A DNA stretch of 43,815 nt, taken from an uncultured Desulfovibrio sp. (GTDB taxonomy: Bacteria; Desulfobacterota; Desulfovibrionia; Desulfovibrionales; Desulfovibrionaceae). Position numbers and translations under genes: made by a program. Location of the stretch: the NCBI RefSeq assembly GCF_944324525.1, contig NZ_CALUWS010000026.1, positions 1 through 43,815 of the forward strand, in the 5' to 3' direction. The notes under the pieces were generated by a model. The model ran no database searches. It saw only the letters and a program-made list of their open reading frames with translations, and was not told where the DNA came from. Of the stretch, positions 25,128-31,658 are shown piece by piece. Position 1 is the first letter of the stretch; every line of letters begins with the position of its first letter.

Positions 25128-26054
25128 ATGGATCTTTCCGTTACGCTTCGTGGGCGCAGGCATGAACTGCGCCTGAAAAATCCCGTCATGACCGCCTCCG
25201 GCACCTTCGGCTACGGAACGGAATTCGCGCCCTACGGCGATCTGTCCCGGCTGGGCGGGATGGTGGTCAAGGGGCTTTCCCTGCAGCCGCGCGACGGCAA
25301 TCCCTGCCCGCGCATCGTGGAGACCACGGCCGGCATGCTCAATGCCGTGGGCCTGCAAAACGACGGCGTGGACAGCTTTTTGCGCGACAAGCTGCCGCGC
25401 CTGCCCTGGGAGGAGACGCCCGTGGTGGCCAACCTCTATGCCACCTCCGCCGCCGAATTCGCGGAGCTGGCCGCCCGGCTGGACGAGGCCGAAGGCGTGG
25501 CCGCGCTGGAAGTCAACATCTCCTGCCCCAACGTGAAGCAGGGCGGCATCCTCTTCGGACAGGACCCGGCGCAGGCCGCGGCCGTCACCCGCGCCGTGGT
25601 GGACGCCGCGCCGCACAAGCCGGTCATCGTCAAGCTCTCGCCCAACGTGACCGACATCGCGGGCATGGCCCGCGCCGTGGCCGATGCCGGGGCGGACATG
25701 CTCTCCTGCATCAACACCCTTTCCGGCATGGCCGTGGATGTGGCCCGCCGCGCGCCGCGCCTGGCCAACGTCATCGGCGGGCTCTCCGGCCCGGCCATCA
25801 AGCCCGTGGCCCTGCGCTGCGTCTGGCAGGTGGCGCAGGCCGTGGACATCCCGGTCATCGGCATCGGCGGCATCACCACGGCCGAGGACATTTTGGAATT
25901 CATCCTCGTGGGAGCCTCCGCCGTGCAGATCGGCACGGCCAGCTTCATGCGGCCCGACGCGGCCTTTGCGCTGGCGGACGACCTGCCGGAAGCCTGCCGC
26001 CGCCTGAACGTCGACAGCCTGGACGGTCTGCGCGGCGCGCTGGTCACGGGCTAG
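25128..26054 (+). CDS. pyrD: PyrD: dihydroorotate dehydrogenase, class 1B catalytic subunit
   Basis: A 308-residue FMN enzyme oxidising dihydroorotate to orotate in pyrimidine synthesis. The catalytic base is C133 in [11 protein letters not shown], the mark of class 1 enzymes. [10 protein letters not shown] near residue 21 and [17 protein letters not shown] near the C-terminus complete the FMN site. A pyrK neighbour makes this the NAD-linked 1B type. The start is preceded by a G-rich stretch rather than a classical ribosome site; translation may benefit from pyrK coupling. Confidence 0.95.
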   Translation: MDLSVTLRGRRHELRLKNPVMTASGTFGYGTEFAPYGDLSRLGGMVVKGLSLQPRDGNPCPRIVETTAGMLNAVGLQNDGVDSFLRDKLPRLPWEETPVVANLYATSAAEFAELAARLDEAEGVAALEVNISCPNVKQGGILFGQDPAQAAAVTRAVVDAAPHKPVIVKLSPNVTDIAGMARAVADAGADMLSCINTLSGMAVDVARRAPRLANVIGGLSGPAIKPVALRCVWQVAQAVDIPVIGIGGITTAEDILEFILVGASAVQIGTASFMRPDAAFALADDLPEACRRLNVDSLDGLRGALVTG

Positions 26055-26295
26055 GGCCTGTCAATACTATTTACTGCCTGTTTGGGAGGAAGAGAAACCC
26101 CTCGCTCTGCTGTCGATGCCCGTAAGGCTCCTTCGTCGCCTAACGGGCACGGCCCTGCGGGCCGCCTTTCGGTCGCCGCCTGCGCGGGAGGGCCCAGCCT
26201 TTTCACAGCGGAGCGAGAAAAGGCGTTCTCGTCATCCTTCCCCCCAAGCCCCCCATCCCTTCCCCAGCGCGCTTTTATCAGGGGAGGATACCGAG
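26055..26295. repeat. 72-bp unit and GC-rich module downstream of pyrD
   Basis: One copy of the tandem unit (CTGTCGATGCCCGTAAGG ... GGGCCGCCTTTCGG) at 26103-26175 is followed by a module with GGAGGGCCCAGCCTTTTCAC and the CCCCAGCGCGCTTTT ending at about 26276. The same two modules in the same order recur at 31380-31540. No coding potential beyond repeat-derived ORFs. Confidence 0.85.
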
Positions 26296-26545
26296 GACGA
26301 GGCAGCTACCCCCTGAGGGCAAGCGGAGTTTATATGAATGAACTACCTTATCTATTGAAATAATATGTAAAATTTGTGTTGACAGGCCCTGGGGCCTGCA
26401 ACGCTCTTCGCTGCCGGGTTGGGGGGAAGGGGAAGCCCTCCGCCAAGGTCTTCCAAAGAATTTTACAATAATTTCAATAGATCAAAAAAACAAGCCCTGT
26501 ATACTCCGCTTGCCTCTGGGGCGGGGTCGCTCCGCACTCCCGATT
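26296..26545. repeat. MITE-like inverted-repeat element, AT-rich arms
   Basis: The left arm at about 26298-26385 (GGCAAGCGGAGTTTATA, then AT-rich DNA ending GTAAAATTTGTG) is repeated in inverted orientation at about 26462-26530 (TTTACAATAATTTCAATAGA ... TACTCCGCTTGCC). The core of roughly 75 bases holds a partial GGGGGGAAGGGGAA arm. A single arm also occurs at 14545-14613. The arrangement resembles a non-autonomous palindromic mobile element; no target duplication could be confirmed. Confidence 0.65.
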
Positions 26546-26591
26546 CTTCCCCCCAAAATACACCGGCAACCAGCTCCAGGAGGAACCCGGC

Positions 26592-27725
26592 ATGGCCGTT
26601 CCCGTCATTGAACGTGTGACCGATGAAGCCGCTCTGCGGCGTTTCGTCGAGCTTCCGGCAAGCCTGTACCCGGAGGGCTCGTTCTGGTCGCCGGGACTTT
26701 TCCGTGACGACAAGAAGCTGCTCACCCCCGGCGCGCATCCCTTCTGGGACGACGCCCGGCGCGAGCTCTTCCTTGTCCGGCGGGACGGGGAAGATGTGGG
26801 GCGCATCGCGGCCATCGTGGACGAGAAATACAATGCCTACGCGGGGACGCGTTGCGGGGCCTTCGGCTTCTTCGAGTGCCGCGACGACCGCGAGGCCGCC
26901 CACGCCCTGCTGGCCGCCGCCCACGACTGGCTGGCCCGGCAGGGCATGACCTTCATGCGCGGGCCGCTCAACCCTTCCACTAATTACACCTGCGGTCTGC
27001 TGGTGGACGGCTTCGACCAGCCGCCCGCGCTCATGATGCCCTGGAACCCGCCGTATTACGCCGAACTGCTGGAGAGCTGGCATCTACGGAAAGAACAGGA
27101 TCTCTTTGCCTACCTCATCGAGCGCGAGACGCTGCGCCTGCCGGACTGGCTCACCACGGAGCTGGACCGTCTGAGGGCCGAGAAGCGCTTCACCTGGCGC
27201 ACGGCGCGCCGCGCCACGCTTGCGGCGGACATCCGCGCCATGCTGGACATCTATCGCGAGTCCTGGGCCGAGAACTTCGCTTTCACCCCCCTTTCCCCGG
27301 CCGAGGCCGAGGTGCTGGTCAAGGAGTTGAAGCTCATCCTCGACCCGGAGTATTTCGTCCTCTTCTTCCATGACGGGCAGCCCGTGGCCGGCATGGTGGC
27401 CATGCCCGATCTGGCCCCGCTGCTGCGCCGCCTGCGCGGACGGCTGGGCATATCCACCCTCTGGCACTGGTGGCGGAGCCGGGCCGAGATCCGCGGCAGC
27501 TACCGGCTCATGCTCTTCGGCATCCGCCCGGCCTACCGCCTGCTGGGCCTGCCCCTGCTCCTGCTGGACTGCCTGCTGGAAAAGGCCCGCCGTCATCCTG
27601 AGTTCCGCAGCCTTGAAGGATCGTGGGTGCTGGAGGACAATACGGCCATCAACGACCTCATCGAGGACTTTTCCGGGCGCATCACCAAGCGCTACCGCCT
27701 CTATCGACGGGAGATCGACGCATGA
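26592..27725 (+). CDS. GNAT-fold N-acetyltransferase-like protein of unknown substrate
   Basis: A 377-residue member of a widespread GNAT-like family recognised by HPFWDDARRELFLVRRDGEDVGRI near residue 50, FGFFECRDDREAAHALL near 95, and MRGPLNPSTNYTCGLLVDGFD near 125 followed by NPPYYAELL. A second acetyltransferase-like half covers residues about 190-370. The acyl donor and substrate are unknown. AGGAGG lies 9 bases before the ATG. Its stop overlaps the start of the next gene by 4 bases, so it is the first gene of a coupled four-gene operon. Confidence 0.72.
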   Translation: MAVPVIERVTDEAALRRFVELPASLYPEGSFWSPGLFRDDKKLLTPGAHPFWDDARRELFLVRRDGEDVGRIAAIVDEKYNAYAGTRCGAFGFFECRDDREAAHALLAAAHDWLARQGMTFMRGPLNPSTNYTCGLLVDGFDQPPALMMPWNPPYYAELLESWHLRKEQDLFAYLIERETLRLPDWLTTELDRLRAEKRFTWRTARRATLAADIRAMLDIYRESWAENFAFTPLSPAEAEVLVKELKLILDPEYFVLFFHDGQPVAGMVAMPDLAPLLRRLRGRLGISTLWHWWRSRAEIRGSYRLMLFGIRPAYRLLGLPLLLLDCLLEKARRHPEFRSLEGSWVLEDNTAINDLIEDFSGRITKRYRLYRREIDA

Positions 27726-28777
27726 CACCTGAAACGCCGCCCCTGCCGGACATGCGGGCCCTGGGGCATCTGCGCGGCAAGCGTATCGCCGTGACCGGCG
27801 GCACGGGCTTTCTGGGCCGCCATCTGCTGCCGCTGCTCACGGCGGCCGGGGCGGACATCACCTGCCTTGTGCGGGCCACCTCCCGCCGGGACGGCCTGCC
27901 GGACGGCATACGGACGGCGCAGGTCGATCTTTCGCGCGGGGACGGCCTTGTGGAGGCCCTGCGCGGGCAGGACATCCTCATCCACATGGCGGCCCTGCTC
28001 TTCGGGCTGGGCTGGCAGGACTATCTGCGCGCCAACAGCACCGCGGCCCGGCAGCTTGCCGGAGCGCTCACGGCCCTGCGGGCCGAAGGCCGGCCCCTGC
28101 CGCGCGTGGTGCTGGTGTCCAGTCTGGCGGCCAGCGGGCCTTGCGCCGTGGCCCCGGGACGCGGCGACGACAGCCCCGGCGCGCCCGTCTCCGCCTACGG
28201 CTGGTCCAAATTGCTGGTGGAGCAGATCCTCGGCCGGGCCGTGGGCGACAGGCTCGTCATCCTGCGCCCGCCCATCATCTACGGCTCCGGGGACCGCGGC
28301 CTTTTGCCGGTCTTTCAGGGCCTCAAGCGCGGCCTGGCCGCCCTGCCCGGCTGGAAACGGGAATTCCCCGTCTCCGTCGTCCATGCCCGTGATGCCGCGC
28401 AGGCCCTGCTCCTGCTCTGCCGCGAGGACGCCCGCGGCGTCTATCATGTCAACGACGGCGACGTCCACAGCATGCGCTCCTTTTACGAGGGCATGGCCCG
28501 CGCGCTGGGCCGTCGGGCGCATCTTATCCCCGTGCCCGTGCCCGTGCTCGGCCTGACGGCCTGCGCGGCCGGTCTCTGGGGCATGGCCTGCCGCCTCGTG
28601 CATCCCGGGGGCCGGGCCCCCAACTGGAATCTGGACAAATTCCGCGAAGCCCGCCATGAGGGCTGGCTTTGCGATGGCACACGCATACAACAGGAACTGG
28701 GCTACGTCCCCGCCGTCAGCCTGACGGAAGGACTGGCCGAGGCCGTGGCCGGGTATCAGGCCGAGGGACTTCTGTGA
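27722..28777 (+). CDS. NAD(P)-dependent epimerase/dehydratase, extended SDR family
   Basis: A 351-residue extended short-chain dehydrogenase. The NAD-binding TGGTGFLGRH is at residues 23-32. Catalytic residues are a Ser in LVSSLAASGP near 127 and Y-x3-K in YGWSKLLVEQ near 160. The LRPPIIYGSGDRG loop is typical of sugar-nucleotide and sterol/flavonol-type SDRs. The substrate is unknown. It overlaps both the GNAT gene upstream (ATGA) and the ABC-F gene downstream (GTGA). Confidence 0.82.
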   Translation: MTPETPPLPDMRALGHLRGKRIAVTGGTGFLGRHLLPLLTAAGADITCLVRATSRRDGLPDGIRTAQVDLSRGDGLVEALRGQDILIHMAALLFGLGWQDYLRANSTAARQLAGALTALRAEGRPLPRVVLVSSLAASGPCAVAPGRGDDSPGAPVSAYGWSKLLVEQILGRAVGDRLVILRPPIIYGSGDRGLLPVFQGLKRGLAALPGWKREFPVSVVHARDAAQALLLLCREDARGVYHVNDGDVHSMRSFYEGMARALGRRAHLIPVPVPVLGLTACAAGLWGMACRLVHPGGRAPNWNLDKFREARHEGWLCDGTRIQQELGYVPAVSLTEGLAEAVAGYQAEGLL

Positions 28778-30780
28778 AAATCACCATCCAGGACCTGTCC
28801 AAGTCTTTTGGCGGACGAGACATCTTCACCAATTTCTCGCTGGAAGTGGATTCCGGCGTGCGGCTGTGCGTCTGCGGGCCCAACGGCACCGGCAAATCCA
28901 CCCTCCTCAAGCTGCTGGCCGGGGTGGAGCCTGCCGACGGCGGGCGCGTCATCCTGCCGCGCGGCTGCCGTCTGGGCTATGTGGAGCAGGAACTTTCCGA
29001 ACAGGCGCTGGACACGCCCCTGCTGACCTATGTGCTGGACGTGCTGCACGACTGGAGCGATTTTTGGGGCCAGTGGGAGGATGCCGCCGCCGCGGGCGAC
29101 GAGGCCCGCCTCAACGAGCTGATGCACCGGCAGGCCGAGCTGGAGGCCATCCACGGCTACAATCCCGAGCAGCGCGCCAAGACCGTGCTCTCCGGTCTGG
29201 GCTTCGCCGAGCGCAAGTGGCACCGCACCCTGCGCGAGCTTTCCGGCGGCTGGCGCGAACGCGCCAAGCTGGCCCGCGTGCTCACCGCCGGGGCCGACGT
29301 GCTCCTGCTGGACGAACCCACCAACCACCTTGACGTGGAAGCCGTGGAATGGCTGGAGGATTTCCTCCTTTCCTTCCAGGGGGCGCTGGTCTTCGTGGCG
29401 CACGACCGCGTGTTCATGGACAAGGTGGGCACGCATGTGCTCTATCTGGGCCTGTCCCGCCCGGTCTTCCGCAAGGCCACCTATACGCAGTTCCTTTCCC
29501 TGCAGGAGGAATACAACGCCCAGCGCGAGCGCGAGGCCAAGGCCCTGCAGGACGAGCTCAACCGCAAGATGGCCTTCGTGGAGCGCTTCCGGGCCAAGGC
29601 CACCAAGGCCCGGCAGGCCGGTTCCCGCCAGAAGATGGCCAAGAAGCTGGAAAAGGAACTGGAGGATTACCGGCCGGAGCCCAAGCGCAAGGAGCTGCAT
29701 TTCACCTGGCCCGAAGCCCCGCATTCGGAGAAGGTCGTCCTTGCCACGGCGGATCTGGCCTTCCATTTCAGCGACGGCAAGCAGATGTGGCCGCCCCTGA
29801 CCTTCACCCTCTACCGGGGACAGCGCGTGGCGCTGGTGGGGCACAACGGCTGCGGCAAGTCCACCCTGCTCAAACTGCTGGCCGGGACGCTGGAGCGCTG
29901 CGGCGGCAACATCGTTACCGGCACGCAGGTACGCCTGGGCTATTATACCCAGCACCAGATGGACACCCTGCGCCCCGACACCACCGTGCTGGGCGAGATC
30001 CGCCGTCTTTCCGACCCGCGCACCACGGAAGAGGAACTCATGAGCGTGCTGGGCCTCTTCCTGCTGGGGCAGGAGTATTTCGACCGGCAGGTCAGCGCCC
30101 TTTCCGGCGGCGAGAAAAGCCGTCTCGTGCTGGCCAGCCTCTTCCTCAAACGCTGCAATTTCCTGCTGCTGGACGAGCCTACCAACCATCTCGATCTGGA
30201 GAGCCGCGAGGCGCTGGCCGACGCCCTGCAACGCTTTGACGGCACCCTGCTCATGGTGGCCCATGACCGCTGGCTGCTCTCGGAAGTGGGGGCCGAGGCC
30301 TGGGCGCTGGACGACAAGGGCATCACCGTTTACCCCGACTTCGCCGCCTACGACGCGGCCCGCCGCGCCGCCCTCGAAGAGACCAGGCCCACAGGCAAGG
30401 CCGCTCCCGCTGCCGCCGCTGCCGGCGCAGCCTCCGCCCCGGCGGCCGATGCCTCCCGCGCCGGTCTTTCCCGCGACGAGCTGAAGAAGCTCAAGCGTGA
30501 GGAAGCCGAACGCCGCAACGCCCTGCACAAGAAGCTCAAGCCCCTGCAGCAGCGTTACGCCGCTCTGGAGACGGAACTTGCCGCCCGCATGGATGAACAG
30601 GTCGAAGTGGAGCAGCTCCTTGCCGACCCCGAGGTCTACGCCGATGCCGCCCGTTCCACCGAGCTGCTCAAGCGCTTCAACGACCTCAAGGACACGGTGG
30701 ACCGCCTCATGGACGAAATGTCCGCCGTGGAAGAGCAGATAGCGGAGATCGAAGCCGCCCACAGGGGCGACGACGCATGA
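28774..30780 (+). CDS. ABC-F family ATPase (Uup/YheS-like)
   Basis: A 668-residue soluble protein with two ABC domains and no membrane segments. Walker A motifs are GPNGTGKST near residue 36 and GHNGCGKST near 355. Signature motifs are LSGGWRERAKL and LSGGEKSRLVL, each followed by LLLDEPTNHLD. A basic charged linker separates the domains (residues about 250-310). After an Ala-rich spacer, a C-terminal coiled coil (about 565-668) ends the protein, as in Uup-type factors. ABC-F proteins act on ribosomes. The GTG start at 28774 overlaps the upstream stop; the longer frame is a shadow of the SDR gene. Confidence 0.9.
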   Translation: MKITIQDLSKSFGGRDIFTNFSLEVDSGVRLCVCGPNGTGKSTLLKLLAGVEPADGGRVILPRGCRLGYVEQELSEQALDTPLLTYVLDVLHDWSDFWGQWEDAAAAGDEARLNELMHRQAELEAIHGYNPEQRAKTVLSGLGFAERKWHRTLRELSGGWRERAKLARVLTAGADVLLLDEPTNHLDVEAVEWLEDFLLSFQGALVFVAHDRVFMDKVGTHVLYLGLSRPVFRKATYTQFLSLQEEYNAQREREAKALQDELNRKMAFVERFRAKATKARQAGSRQKMAKKLEKELEDYRPEPKRKELHFTWPEAPHSEKVVLATADLAFHFSDGKQMWPPLTFTLYRGQRVALVGHNGCGKSTLLKLLAGTLERCGGNIVTGTQVRLGYYTQHQMDTLRPDTTVLGEIRRLSDPRTTEEELMSVLGLFLLGQEYFDRQVSALSGGEKSRLVLASLFLKRCNFLLLDEPTNHLDLESREALADALQRFDGTLLMVAHDRWLLSEVGAEAWALDDKGITVYPDFAAYDAARRAALEETRPTGKAAPAAAAAGAASAPAADASRAGLSRDELKKLKREEAERRNALHKKLKPLQQRYAALETELAARMDEQVEVEQLLADPEVYADAARSTELLKRFNDLKDTVDRLMDEMSAVEEQIAEIEAAHRGDDA

Positions 30781-31193
30781 GTGCCCTGCGCGGCATCGAC
30801 GTGGCGGCGGGCGTCATCTGGCGGGACGGGCGCTTTCTTGCCGCCCAGCGCCCGCCGGACAAGCCCCATGCCGGTTTCTGGGAATTCCCCGGCGGCAAGC
30901 TGGAACCCGGCGAGGACGCCGCGCAGGCCCTGGCCCGCGAGCTGGCCGAAGAGCTGGACATCCGCGTGTGCACGGCGTCCTTCTGGCGCTGCGCCGAACA
31001 CGACTATCCCGAGCGCGGCCTCCATGTGCGCCTGCACTTCTTCCATGTGACCGCCTTTGACGGGCAGCCTTCCAGCCGTGAAGGACAGACCCTGCGCTGG
31101 ATACTCCCGGAAGAGGCGTCTACCCTGCCCTTCCTGCCCGCCGATGCGGCCATCGTCGCCGCGCTGAAGAACGAAGACCACGGGCGAAGCTGA
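30777..31193 (+). CDS. MutT-like Nudix hydrolase (8-oxo-dGTP diphosphatase family)
   Basis: A 138-residue Nudix protein. The Nudix box is complete, from GGKLEPGED to ARELAEELDI near residues 38-60, with Asp in place of the usual Gly near the end. The WEFPGGK and later LRWILPEEA segments resemble MutT, which cleans oxidised dGTP from the nucleotide pool. The ATG overlaps the ABC-F stop by 4 bases, making it the last gene of the operon. Confidence 0.87.
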   Translation: MSALRGIDVAAGVIWRDGRFLAAQRPPDKPHAGFWEFPGGKLEPGEDAAQALARELAEELDIRVCTASFWRCAEHDYPERGLHVRLHFFHVTAFDGQPSSREGQTLRWILPEEASTLPFLPADAAIVAALKNEDHGRS

Positions 31194-31204
31194 CCCGTCT
31201 TTTT

Positions 31205-31540
31205 TGGGGGGAAGGGGAACCCCTCGCGTTGCTGTCGATGCCCGTAGCTTCCTTCGTCGCAACGGGCACGGCCCTGCGGGCCGCCTTTCGGTCGCGCTCT
31301 GCTGTCGATGCCCGTAAGGCTCCTGCGTCGCCAACGGGCACGGCCCTGCGGGCCGCCTTTCGGTCGCGCTCTGCTGTCGATGCCCGTAAGGCTCCTGCGT
31401 CGCCAACGGGCACGGCCCTGCGGGCCGCCTTTCGGTCGCCGCCTGCGCGGGAGGGCCCAGCCTTTTCACAGCGGAGCGAGAAAAGGCGTTCTCGTCATCC
31501 CTCCCCCCAAGCCCCCCATCCCTTCCCCAGCGCGCTTTTT
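31205..31540. repeat. Triple 72-bp tandem repeat array with GC-rich flanks
   Basis: After a GGGGGGAAGGGGAACCCC half-palindrome, a partial unit and two full 72-bp units follow (unit starts at 31291 and 31363, spacing exactly 72), then the GGAGGGCCCAGCC module and CCCCAGCGCGCTTTT. In this array the tandem units sit where the short loop lies in the simple palindromes. Unit copies are nearly identical, suggesting recent expansion. Predicted ORFs here merely translate the repeat. Confidence 0.9.
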
Positions 31541-31600
31541 CCGCGAAACGACAGGCCGTATGGTTTGAAATGCTTCGCATTTCAAACTGAAAATGCTCTG
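31536..31600. repeat. Short hairpin repeat family, copy 3
   Basis: TTTTTCCGCGAAACGACAGG is followed by GTTTGAAATGC-TTC-GCATTTCAAAC (31563-31587) and CTGAAAATG. Compared with copy 1, the stem pair C-G has become T-A on both arms and the loop is inverted (GAA to TTC). Confidence 0.85.
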
Positions 31601-31617
31601 AAGAAGAAAGCCTGAAG

Positions 31618-31652
31618 CGGGGCCGCCTCCCCTGCGGGGAGTGACGGCCCCT
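31618..31652 (-). terminator. Stem-loop after the inverse autotransporter gene
   Basis: GGGGCCG and CGGCCCC form an outer stem and TCCCC/GGGGA an inner stem, 7 bases beyond the adhesin stop. A pyrimidine-rich stretch rather than a clean U-run follows on the minus strand, so termination strength is uncertain. Confidence 0.5.
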
Positions 31653-31658
31653 CATAAA

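Noticed and set aside
31205-31540. Possible CRISPR array (regular 72-bp units)
   Set aside because: The entire unit is repeated without unique spacers, and no cas genes are near. It is a tandem repeat, not CRISPR.
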